Positions 36,393 to 47,742 of a DNA stretch of 64,000 bases are shown in pieces. The notes beneath the pieces are model-generated. The model was not told the DNA's origin. It saw only the letters and a program-made list of their open reading frames with translations, and ran no database searches. Each line of letters starts with the position of its first letter. Positions within the stretch are counted from its first letter, which is position 1. The position numbers and the translations under genes were made by a program. The stretch is from Crocodylus rhombifer. Taxonomy: Eukaryota; Chordata; Crocodylia; Crocodylidae. The DNA lies in contig JAVSML010001152.1 of the NCBI GenBank assembly GCA_038503035.1, positions 625,066-689,065 of the forward strand, in the 5' to 3' direction.

Positions 36393-38119
36393 ATGTATCG
36401 GACAGTGTTTTAGATGATGTTGCATTTAGCATACGAATCAAACCTAGAAGGGGAGGAGCAGGGGGAAAGCCCCAACTGTGCTTTAAGAACATAGTGCTTT
36501 TAGGTCTAAATGACCAAAAGGAGATTATTTTGTATTTTTTAAAATTCCATACAACATACAGTGCTTGAAAGGTGAGACTGCTGCAGAAAACCACTGGTCA
36601 GTTTTAAATGCTTCTAGAGTCCTAAATTCATTGTGAACAATAGACCAATCATTACCGCTCTGGACTAGCTTGTTAGTCATGCACTGATGTGTAATTAAAT
36701 ATTTCTTGAGCCCAGAGGGAGCACATTTACACTTTAAAGAGAGACTGCTAAGCTAAAAGATAATTAGCATCACATGTGAGGGCTTTGCTTAAAAAAAATA
36801 AATATATATATATATATATTATGCTATCACTTCTTGCTGTGTGCAATGGCATTTACTAACACTGCTCACTTTAAAAATGGACAAATTCTTATTTTGCCAG
36901 CTAATTAGCGGTTGCCAGTGTCATTTTTGTGATGTTGCAGCTAGTAATATGAGCCCAGTTGCATAGTCACAAAAGTGATCATTGGAAACTGTGACTCTGC
37001 TGCAGGGACAATGTGGGAAACCCCTTTTCTGAGCCTCTAACGACCTCTGACCTTTGCTTGCTGATGGTTTGCATGATGATTTCTTTTTCACTCAATGAGC
37101 CAAGGGTTGGTTTGTATTACTAATCATTCTCTCTAAGTTGATTCTTCCTGTATATTGATATTTTTTTTCTTAAACATTCAAGACCTTTGCTTACTGATGA
37201 ATTTTCCATTTGCTCTATTTAGAAAGAACCTAGAGTGCAATGGGATATTGTTGCATTTCTTAAATCTCTTTTCAGACTAAGCTATGAATCAGCTGGATCG
37301 AAAGCTTTATTTTAATATGTTTTCTGAAATGTGTGATGATAAACGTGTTGGAAACTCAGTCAGTAAAAATGACAAACATAAGGTGTCTTTCCCCAACATG
37401 TGTCTCTGGCTGTTTGAATTACAAATAGGGTTAGTGTGGTTTTATTTGTTATTGAAAATATACCAAAACTTCCCTAGCTGGCTAGTCAAAACAAACTCAG
37501 TATCATATTAGAAGTGCCATTCAATGAACAATGGAGCCGTACAAGTGCAGAAAGAAATGATAAATACTTCTGTCTGCTTATGAGCTTTTTATGACACTTT
37601 AAATGCCAAAACTCCTTTCAAATAGTGTGTATGTGATGGAGGGCAGAGAATGGCCATCAGCATATCGGGGAATGTGCTGATATTGTGTCATACTGTATAA
37701 CAGACATTTGAAATTTAGTTTGCAAATATATATATATACTATTCCAGTTTAATGTTGTATTGAAGGAGTTGATTCCAAAATATGAACCATCCTCTGCAGG
37801 TGTGTAAGGCTCCTGTATACATTAGTAAGGTAGTGACACTGACACCAATAATTAACAGATTCATCCATACAGAATAATCTAACCCTTCAGTTAAAAGCCA
37901 TGTAAAACTTGGGGCTGGAGGGAAGAGGAAAGGTATAAGTTTTGCTTGGTAATAAATTACCTTGTTTTCAGTACCTGATAAATTACCGTTGTGTGTGTTT
38001 TAGCTTCCAGTGTCAGCTGCTGTTCAGTGGTTGAGCAGTGGACCTATTTCAGAGAAAATAAACCACTCTGTCCTATTCATTGCTAATACAGCAAATTTAT
38101 GGATAAATGGGGGAACCAC

Positions 38120-38300
38120 AGAAACCAGCCAAAGGCTGAGAATGGAGAAGTCCCGAATTGTGACCTCAGTTCTGTTGTTTACGTGCTCTGAAGCCTTGAG
38201 GAACTAAATTTACTAAAGATCTCTACCTCAGTTTCCACATCATTAAAATGGGAGTTAGTTACTTTCCTCACCAATGCATTGTAAAGATTTGTGAATGTTT
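38120..38300 (+). repeat. MIR-like SINE remnant
   Basis: The segment tctctacctcagtttccaca-tcat-taaaatggg, followed by ttactttcctcacc and ttgtaaagatttgtgaatg, follows the 3' half of the MIR consensus as I remember it. Strongly diverged. Confidence 0.55.
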
Positions 38301-39757
38301 ATATTTTATATGTGACCCTATCGTTATTATAGATATTTACTAAATCTGGTCAGATTCTTAATGACCAGAAGCTGATTGTAAAAAACATTATCTTTTGGAA
38401 CATGACTATCACCTTGGTAACATGTCTGAGTCAAGTTACTGGCATTTGAAAAGGCTGTCTTTCAGATATACATCTTTAAGTATCTTCAGGCTACACTCTA
38501 AGCGTATTTAAAGATATATGCATATTTGCACACCACAGATGTTACAGAATAGATGAACAGCCAAGAACTAAATGATTCAGTAGATTAGTGATGCTTTAAA
38601 ATTACTAATACCATAATGCATAGTTGCCAGATTCCAGCAGCACATTTTATCAGATTTCTCAGCAGTTAACGTTCTGAAATATTTGCTCTTACAATTATCA
38701 GCTTGGTGCATCTAGACCTTAGACCTCCTCTGGCAGCTGTCCTATGACATGGTTTTATAGTATACCTTCTAGTAAATTAAAACACCTAATCAAGGAAAGT
38801 GAGGGGATTTGATTTCTTAGAAAGGACGCTTTCTCATTTTATCCTTTGTTCAGTTTCCTTTGTTAACACACCCACTTTGACATTTTTCTATGAGGAAAAC
38901 ATTTCACAATTAAAATGCAGCTCTAGAGCAGTAACACTGAAATGAATGTAACCAGACTTAATCCTTCTGTGGGCTGTATTCAGCATCTTACAAGGAGTAC
39001 CTCGGTTTGCTTCAGTTTTGCTTAATTTCCTCATTAATTCAAGCATAGGTATTAAACCCCAGTAGAAAATTACTGTATACCAGGTCAGTTTTGCACTATT
39101 GTTTTTATTGTTCAGCTGTAGATATATTTTCAAATAATGTAGATTGGTTAGAAATCTGGAAAGTAGAGCTATTTATAAATATTAAGTATATAAAACTTTT
39201 ATATTGGAACTATGGCTGTATAGCTTCCTAGAATTGTAGTCTGTACATGAGTAATTAAATGTTAAGTTTGAGAGAAGATTTTCAGAGTGTTTGCTCACTG
39301 CTGTTCTGGAGATAATCTGTTTTCCATACAAGCTCACATTATGCTGCTAACTGTATATCCTCTTTTAATTATGGCTTCCAAATAATGCACTTAATTATTT
39401 CTGGGACCAAGCTCATGAACTCAAGGCTCACACCGAAAATCAAAGCATCTCATGATAAACATTGATGGGAGCTGACAAGCAAATAATTTGGGAATAGAAT
39501 GTATATATTTATGTATTTAGCTAACCCACATTTATGAGTATTATGGAAAGATGCATTTCATTTTATTTGCTGCACTGGGAAACTAAACAGAGCTGTGTAT
39601 ATAACTTAGCTATTTGTTATTGAGGTTGATTAGCTGATATTATTACTTAAAGGGTGGTGATGAGTATTTGTTTTTCTTTATTGCTTTTGCTTCTGACAGT
39701 TGGCTAAGGAAACAGTGCAAAATATATTTATTAATTTTTGTGTCTGTTTTATTGCAG

Positions 39758-39811
39758 AAAAGTAAACAAGTGCTACAGGGGTCGTTCTTGTCCTGTAATT
39801 GTTCACTGCAG
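39758..39811 (+). CDS. PTPRN2: PTPRN2 exon [18 protein letters not shown], first half of P-loop
   Basis: 54 nt: one base completing Arg, 17 codons ending with His-Cys, then AG of the split Ser. The Cys is residue 213 of the 260 encoded here, equivalent to the signature cysteine (human 945 if there are no indels). The acceptor is ttttattgcag. The donor is CAG|GCAAGT, a GC donor. The only nearby GT, four bases further on, would break the frame. So the [10 protein letters not shown] loop is split directly after HC(S). Confidence 0.96.
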
Positions 39812-42310
39812 GCAAGTACAATTTTAAAAATAGCTGTAGAGAGGGTTTTGTGCTGTAAGAAATTAACATGAATAGAACCAAATGGGCAAATTACAGGTTT
39901 AGATGAATCACTAAATACATAAGATGGTTCCTTCTGAACCAGGTCCAAGATATTACATTTTGTTTAATTTTTTTTTATGCTAGTGAATGCTGAAGGTCCA
40001 ATTTTGTAACAAAATTGTCCTTTTAATATGATCTTACAGGTGCAATTTTACAAGTTAAATTTGATTCCTATACCTAAAATTCACTAACAGCCCTTTGATT
40101 TTAGAACGCTGCTTTAACATTACAGCATAGTGATGCATTCCCAATTTAGACAACTGTTTTGCGTTTTTATTAATGTTTCAACAGTGTTCTTTAGTTCTTC
40201 TTTGTTTGTTTTCAATTATCATGATGGTAGCAGAGCAGTCTTGGGGAATGGGAGGGGAAAGCTGCCCACTGGTTGGGTGAGTAAGCACAAACCTGCAAGC
40301 ACAGATTGCTTTTAGGCCTGCCCGTCTGGTGAATGTAAATGAGAGCTGTTTGATGGCTCACTATAAAACTTGATGTAATAATGTAAATATTTAGTTTTGT
40401 AGTTGTAATGTCTATTCTGTAAGGATAATGCCCATTCCTTTTTATCAAAGATGGGGAAAATTATAAGTGTGGGAGGAAAAACTATGGGCATCTATACACA
40501 TGCTCTTGGGTTGGGGGAGGAGGAGGGTGCTTTAATTAAAGTGCCTGCAGTGTCACGTATATTCAGCATCACGTGTTTCAAAATGCCAGCAGAGGCACTT
40601 TAACTAAAGCTCATTCAACAAGCTTAATTTAAGCACCCCTGCCCCCATTTTGAAATGCGGGGACAATGAATACATGTGACACGTAGGCTGCTGGAGTGTG
40701 CCAGTTAGCATGCTCCAGCAAACTCGCGTCAATTGAGTCTGCTCCAATGCATGCTACTAAGCACATGTTGGAGGAGAGCTCCATCACATGTATAAGCGCC
40801 CTATGTCATTTAAAATGTGCACCTTCAGTTTAGTGAGTGGTTCCAGTAAGGGAGGGGAGCATGTCACAAGCCTGCTGAGCTCTATGTGGAGGGACAGAGT
40901 CATATAACACAGAATGGTGAAGTACTTGAAGAAAATACACAATATGGAGCAAGCCTGTGTTTGTTTCATTGAAGAGGTCTGAAAAAAGAAAAAGAGATGA
41001 TGCAGAATAAACTGAACAGTCCTTTGAGTTTGTTGCAGGTATTTTCTTAGTATGATGGATGAAAATGTCTAACATCTAGTTCAGTAGTTTTTGTTTTATT
41101 AGGTCTGCCCACTACAATGCCACTCACTATTTGGATTAACTAATAGGGCCCTGTTTCCTTGTTCCCTTCAGCTGCCTTTCTAGGAAATGATACAGAACAA
41201 ACTGCTCTCATCTATAGAGGTTTATCAAAAATGCAGTTTCATAGCCTGCCTATGAAAGCCCATCACATCATTGTATCAATGCCGCCTTCTTATTAATGCT
41301 GAACACAATGTTAGTTATCACTAAAAATAATGGGTCAGTTAATAAAAATAGATGACTAATTGATCACACATGCACCTTCTTAGAATTTGGAGGAAGGAAA
41401 TGAAAACAAGTGTACTACTTAAAGTCTTAATTATGTTTGCTAACAGCAGCTATAAAACATCACACTGCCTATTGCAAGCTACTCCATACCAGGCCTGCAA
41501 GATGCATTCAGATTAGGGAACCTTCCCAAAGGTTAACAAGGCTTGATCACACTTTTCCAAGGAAGGCCTTGATAATACCCTGGGATTAGAGAGAGCTTTC
41601 AGGAAATACATGGTAAGATGTTTCCCCACTCGTTGCATCTGAGGTAGAATTAAAGCAAGGGAAAAGACAAGGGGGAAGGTGAGTTGAGATGCATCTTTTC
41701 AGGTCCAGATGCTTGGCATCCCACTTCTGGGTTGATAACTTACGATCCATAAGTAATGCAATATTTTAAGTTCTTGGATTGGGGGTCAAGGGGTGTGGAG
41801 TATGACTTCAGGGGAAATAGATTGCTCTGTGTGCATGCAGTCTGACCTCTAGACTCAAGTGCAAATAGAGCCAATAGTTTTTCGGGATGATTCTAGCCAT
41901 GGAGTTCTTCAGCTCTCACGTGACTCACTGTTGTGCTTGATCTCAGAGGCGACAGTCTGTAAGCTCATTATGTGTATATTCTATGCACAGAAATGGCTGC
42001 CCGTTCTTGAATTACTGACTTTTTCACTATTGTGTAAAATGTTTGTATATTAAATAAACAAGTCTTTGGCTTTAAACAAAACAAAACCCTGCTATCCATG
42101 AAGAACAATAGTTAATCCTACACAAACAGCATGTGTTAATTAAAATCACTGCAAGCTTTCTTTCCCTTTCCCTCCCCCCTCAACCTCCTTTCCCTCCCCA
42201 TCTACCCTCCCTTCCTGGTATAACGCAATATAAAAGTAATGGTGAATACCTTTGTACTGAATCTAGATACACATTGATAGTGTTTTTTCTCTCTCCCTTT
42301 CTGTTGCCAG
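39812..42310 (+). other. PTPRN2 intron 6, GC-AG type (2.5 kb, phase 2)
   Basis: It starts GCAAGT after CAG, the strong consensus seen at known GC-AG introns, and ends ctctccctttctgttgccag. It contains a MITE at 40486-40801; the remainder has no recognised element. Confidence 0.93.
40486..40801. mobile_element. MITE with GGGCATCTATAC / GTATAAGCGCCC ends
   Basis: 316 bp with inverted ends gggcatctatacacatg and catgtataagcgccc, flanked on both sides by the triplet tat (40483-40485 and 40802-40804). The interior has several hairpins, for example gctggag...ctccagc near 40690-40722 and a shared ctttaattaaag / ctttaactaaag motif. Same end family as 19133 and 52763. Confidence 0.8.
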
Positions 42311-42375
42311 TGATGGTGCAGGAAGAAGTGGAACCTACATTCTAATTGACATGGTTCTCAATAAAATGGCCAAAG
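42311..42375 (+). CDS. PTPRN2: PTPRN2 exon G: second half of P-loop, [21 protein letters not shown]
   Basis: 65 nt: one base completes Ser, 21 codons, then G of a split Gly. It supplies (S)DGAGRSGTY, finishing the P-loop. The Asp after CS replaces the Ala of active PTPs (HCSAGxGR), a hallmark of the PTPRN/PTPRN2 pseudophosphatases. The invariant Arg of the loop is retained. The acceptor is a strong pyrimidine tract (ttttttctctctccctttctg) plus ccag; the donor is AAAG|GTGAGA. Confidence 0.97.
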
Positions 42376-42879
42376 GTGAGAATCAAAAGGCTTGTTTTTG
42401 TTTTTTTTCTCGGCACTGAAAGATGTGTTGGTGTTGCCATGATAACGCAGGGTGTAATATTCACAGAAAGCAGTAGAATAAATTAGAGGCAAATTGTACT
42501 CTTTCCTGGACATCCCTAAGTTTGATTTTCAAGCTCATGCTGATTTAAAAAAAAAAAAAGGCTTTATGAATGGAGTGTACACATGTGCTTCTGGACAAGG
42601 CAGGATTTGTATTATTAACTCTGTAACCTAAAATAGTGACTGTGGCTAAGACATGGCTCTGAACTATCTAGTAGATAGTAAATTAGTGTTTGCCTAAATA
42701 AATAAATGTGCCTCTTTCAGTGTGTTGCATGCTTAATATTCATCTACCCAGCAGCAGAGTTTAAACACATTTACCCACCTTTTGTTGCTGCTGTAGCAGA
42801 GACCGGATCATGGAGCAAAAGCCCCTTGTAGTAAGTGGGTGTTCAAGCACATACCTTTCAAGGAAGCATAACCTTTCAT

Positions 42880-42990
42880 GGGGCAGAGCCTGGTTACTCT
42901 GGACCGTATTCCAAGCTCTGCTACTGTGTGTTTGGTCGACCTTGGACAAGTCACTTAATGTCTCTCTTTTCCTACTCATGAAGTACAACT
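42880..42990 (+). repeat. MIR-like SINE remnant
   Basis: The segment gaccttggacaagtcactta-atgtctctctttt matches the best-conserved part of the MIR core as remembered (accttgggcaagtcacttaa-cctctctgtg). It is preceded by a plausible body (agcctggttactctgg...). Confidence 0.65.
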
Positions 42991-45900
42991 TTTAAAACCT
43001 TTTAGCTGTACACTTGAAGTCATAACTACTCTGCATTGTTTTTTATATGTTATTCCTAGTTAAAAATCTGTGGATTCCCCTTGGGTAAAATATACTCTCC
43101 CTTCTTATTCTACCAATTAACATTTGTTGTAAGAACTGTTTGGAATAGTTTGAGGTTGTCTTTTTATCTTAACAGCAAACAGTAAAACACAGTAAATAAC
43201 CTGTACTGCCAAAACAGTATTTGTGGCAGTTTTGGAAGCACTCAGCATTGGCCATTTTGAGTTCAGTCAGGGGATTACTAAATATTTTTGAAATGCCCTC
43301 CCTGTATGATAGGACCCCCCCACTTTCTGCCCATCCTGTATTTCTGTTTTTATGCCTTCATTGTGTAAAGTTTGGAGAATAGTCCTATTCATATGGCACC
43401 TGTTACTACTGGAAAAAATTAAAAAATAGTCTCTTGTCGTTTCATTGCCATCTTTCTCCATTCCCTTTTATGCTGCTACTGCCCTTTCTTTAAATGCACT
43501 TGCATTTAAAAATAATAGTTAATAGTGATTAATGCAAAATATATTACATGTAGAAATAATATATAATCCTGTCTTCTAAGCACTGTACATAAACATTTTT
43601 TTTCTTCATTATCTTCCTATACGACATGATCCATGCCTTGTTGTCAGTTGCTGCTGAAACCCTGAGACCCAGGTCTCTGCAGAAATAATGATATTCCGTT
43701 CCTATAGGTAGATAAAGGAATTTGGCATTTCTTCTCTCCTGGCTCTGTTTCGTCAGACATAAAGGGGTATGTAGATCTGAGTATTGCTGTAAAAAGAAGC
43801 GTGCTTCCCTTCTGCCATGCACCAGACTGAAACTTTTCTCCAGGAGAATGAGATTGTTTTTTCACCCTCATTGGAAAGTGCATTTGCATTTTGTGAAAGA
43901 AAACGCAGAAATTTCAAACACTTGACACATTTATAATTCAAGTGGCAACTTGATCTCTGAAAGTAAAAGCAGGGGTACATGGTAAAATGGGTGTACACCT
44001 CTGTTAAATATTTGTTAGGCTTATTTCAGTTTTCAGCTCTGAAAGGCTGTAATGAAAAGTAGATTTAAAATATATGCAATTTACTTGCATAAAGAAGTAA
44101 ATGAGAAGTATTTTCTAGCTTCAGGCTTTCAACCACTTAAGGAAGGGTTGACTTTGTTGTAAGAGCACTAAAGAATGCCATTTATTGACTCCATTGTACC
44201 ATGTAATGTCAAATTCCATTTTAAGTGTGGGCTTAGGGTTGCACAATACGAGACAAGTCATGTGAAACTGGCCAAAGAAAGGCGTTGCTGGGCTTTTTTA
44301 GATTGGTCACCCCCATTTTGTTCTTGACCTGCTCCCCTCTGCCATTGGGGGTGTGCAATTTGAAATCCTCTGACCTGGTGCTTTGGCTGTAGCTTAAATG
44401 AAAGATCAAAGGGCAAAGCGGGCATCTCAACCCTGCTGAGGTGGGCCTTTCCCAGGCTGTCACACTGTGAGGCAGCCAAAGGTTTTGTTCTGACGGGAAT
44501 CGAGGCCCAGTCTGTGAGGCCTGGGCCTTCTTTGTCTGGCCTGAGAAGTTTGAGGCCCAGGTTGAGGATCCAATGTTCATCGAATGATCAAAGGGCTGAA
44601 GCCCTGGACATGAAATCTTTCTTTCCATTTCCTTTTCTTAAAGAATGAATTGCACGAGTACCAAAGAATGCCATTTCCAAAGCTTTTATGTGGAGTGCTA
44701 GGACTAACTTTAGAGTCCTTCAGTTCTAAACATAAAAATGTAAGTGCACTTTCAATCTGGGCCCAGCTGCAAGGCCAGCATCTACTAACATTTCTTTCAA
44801 AAAGGCTTTTAAGGATTAAGGCCTTCAGTCTTTCAAAAAAAAAAAAAACAACAAAAAAAACTTAAGAATAAACTTAGAATAATTTGAGTTCTTGTTGCAC
44901 TGTCTGGTTTATTAGAAAGTAGACAATAATGCATTTTTAAATCAAAGTAAACAGAGGACTACTTAGTCTCAGCAGTGGGAAAGTGGAAAACGATCAATAA
45001 AATGCGTTGGTTCTTTAGGAGGTGTCCTAATAGGGGAGACTGAGAAAGAGAACTGCTTTTTCCTGTAATGATTTATTTTTCTGCATTCTCTTACGGAGTT
45101 AACTGGAAATACTTCAGTCAGCTAACAGTCGTCTCCTAATTTTTTTTATTGGAAATCACGCCTAAGACTTATTCTTTATACACATATATATTATAAATTC
45201 ATATTTTGAACTATTATAGCCTGACCTATTTTATTTGATATTCTTAAAATGGATAAACAGGTGAGAATTCAGTTGTTCGAGCCTGCCTTTTCCAGAAGAA
45301 ACAATTTGGCGAGAAATTTGCATTCCCTGAATAAATGATACAAAGTTAGCATTTAGCTAGGTAAGTCAATCTAGCCCATCTCACATCTAAAAATTCTCAA
45401 CCGTATTCTATCGCGTTTCAGTTCTGGCCGCAGGCTTAATATTTATCATAGCAAAAGTTGCAAAAGTATTAAAGTTAATAATTTTATAGCAAAATATTTT
45501 GGTCATACAACTTAAGGTTTCCCTCCTGCATTTTGTGTTTGAGTGGAAGAGAGGGCATATGAAAAGACTTTATGATGCAGTTAGAAGCACAATGCTGAAT
45601 AAACGTTTTCCAGTCCCTCACTTGCCATTGTTATTCAAACAACTTCAGAATGCATTTTGGAGTCCCTTTGGCTTTGTGCATCATCAAGGATTTCCTGTTG
45701 GGTTGGGCTCTTAATGAATTACTATATCCTCTTTTAAGAACTATAGTGTCTGTATCTGTGTAATGTAAGAGGCATTAACTATGTTAAATAATCTAATGAT
45801 ATAAATTTGGATGAGTTAAGATAGATGATGAAGGTATATCTGTTCCACACCAGATTTTCAACACAAGTGATTTCTTCCTCGTGGTTTTATGCTCTACAGT

Positions 45901-46747
45901 TACAAACCAATTGCAGCTAAATATGCGAGTGAATCCTGTACCATGGAGTCAGTGAAAAGGTTAAATTTAGAGTGTACTTTTATATTTAATTGCTTCAGCA
46001 ACGTTAGGGCTGTTATTTGCCAGTTCACTGCTATAATTGTTTATTAAAATATATTCCTTATGCAAAGCAGTGTCATAACAAAGGCCAGATCCTGCATCCA
46101 TTGAAGCAGAGAGTAAAATTCCCATGATATAGGACCTGTCCTTAAAGAAAGCTATAAGGCTTGTCACTTCTAAATAAGGACATTCCATTTCCGTGAAGGC
46201 TGGATTTTTAAGGTTATTATAGAAGGCATGGAATCATTTTAATATTTTCATATTTCCCTGATGCATAGTTCAGTGCAAACTTTGGTCTTGAGTGAAAAGA
46301 TTAGAGGTCCCTTTTGAAACCTTAGTGCACTTTCAGTGTTTGAAAAAGAGTAGAAAATGATATGTCTTTTTTTTTTTTTTTTGCAAATTAGCAATTGCTT
46401 GTTACAATTTTTTTTAACTAAGGATGCATTTTGGAAGCCATCACCTTGCATGAATGTTAACATTCCTCATTCATATACTGACATTAACAAGCTGAGTGAG
46501 AATTTGTTGAGTTCTTTTCACAGGGCTGGGTACCAGTAATTTATTTAGATAAAGTAGTTTGCTAAGGATTTCCTGTTTCTTGTAGTTAGCACCAGCCCTT
46601 ACTTCTGAAATACAGTAAACTATTACTGGAGCATTTCTGGCACAGCAAAAAGAAGCAAGTAAAAAGATTCTGTTATGAAACTTCGCATTTTGCTCTCTAG
46701 AACTGGAAGGTAGGGATGGCATGGATAATTGTTTGAACTGTATAGAG

Positions 46748-47134
46748 CAGAGATGCCCAACCCGCAAGCCAGGTCCAGCCCACAGGGCTCCACCGGTCTG
46801 GAAATTTGCTGATGGGGGAGCAGTAGCACTGTTTCCCTACTGCCAAATTCCCAGACCCCCCCCCCCCAGGCTATGTGCACTGGATCAGGTGCCCAATATA
46901 AATGGGCAGAGGCAGTGCCAGGTCCCCAGAACCCAATTCCAGTGCTGCCCTCGGGATCCAATCCTGAGCCACAGGGGCAGGAGGGAGCAGCACTGACTTC
47001 CTGGGGCCTAATCTGGGCATGCAGGGTGGGGAGGGGGCAGGGCCAAGTCCTGGCATGCAAGGCTGGATCTGGCCCATGGACTGGCCCTGTGCCACTTATC
47101 TGGCCCAGAAGGGCCAAACATTTGAGCATGGCTG
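46748..47134. mobile_element. GC-rich hAT-type MITE with 8-bp target duplication
   Basis: 387 bp. The left end cagagatgcccaac and the right end tttgagcatggctg are inverted repeats matching at about 10 of 13 positions. The flanking 8-bp duplications differ at one base: gtatagag (46740-46747) and gtacagag (47135-47142). The GC-rich interior with ggccca and ctggccc words is typical of hAT elements ending CAGNGGTGCCCAA. Long ORFs here, up to 199 codons on the minus strand, are compositional shadows. Confidence 0.85.
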
Positions 47135-47742
47135 GTACAGAGATGTAACAAAGCAGCCAGGCAGCAAGGTGGTGGAATGCATGGGGGCAGCAGCAGCTTC
47201 CAGATACTGCTGTCACTGGCACAGCTGCATGGCTGCAGTAGCAGCTGATAGTCTTTGCCCCACAAAGTCAGCACCTAAGGTTGCTGTTCCAGCTTCCCCA
47301 CCCTAGTTATACTGTTGGGAAGTGTAGCGGGTAATCCAGCTGGTGATCGGGAGTTCCCTTAGCATTAGTTATCTTGTGTATTGAATCAGTTGAAATTGAA
47401 AGGAATTTATTAGGACAATTATGGGCTTTTAAATTCTTTTGGAATACGTTCTAGATTTCAGAATTTGAGAATCCAGTAAATAGAGTGAGTACAGCAATGC
47501 CAAACTGAGTGAATCTTCTTTGTGATGTAAAAGGTTCTATAGTTCTTTCTGGTTTCATCACTACAGTAATATGTTAGCTAATAGGATCCCTTTTTACTAG
47601 GTCCTGTTGCTTATTTGGCACGTGGTTCTGAAGAAGAAGAATAAAATAAAATAGATGGGTCACCTCCATTAAATTAGAAGACCTAATAAAAGAAAATACT
47701 TGTGTTTTTTCTGCTTAAAAAAAGACATAATCTGCTAATTCT

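Larger units (their letters stand above)
33766..39757 (+). other. PTPRN2 intron 5 (6.0 kb, phase 2)
   Basis: GTACAA donor; ttttattgcag acceptor. It contains (AT)n tracts (36128-36154, 36801-36820), a (TTTC)n tract (36353-36391) and a MIR-like remnant (about 38120-38300). Text near 34787-34880 (gggccaaatgttgccctcc...) resembles degraded reptile interspersed repeats, but I cannot delimit it. The rest shows nothing recognisable. Confidence 0.85.

Noticed and set aside
39816..39817. GT donor four bases after the GC donor
   Set aside because: Using it would add 4 nt and shift the frame inside the P-loop.
46623..47306. Long overlapping ORFs (up to 199 codons) on both strands
   Set aside because: They coincide with a GC-rich hAT MITE with terminal repeats and a target duplication; the translations are low-complexity Pro/Gly/Cys-rich without a domain.
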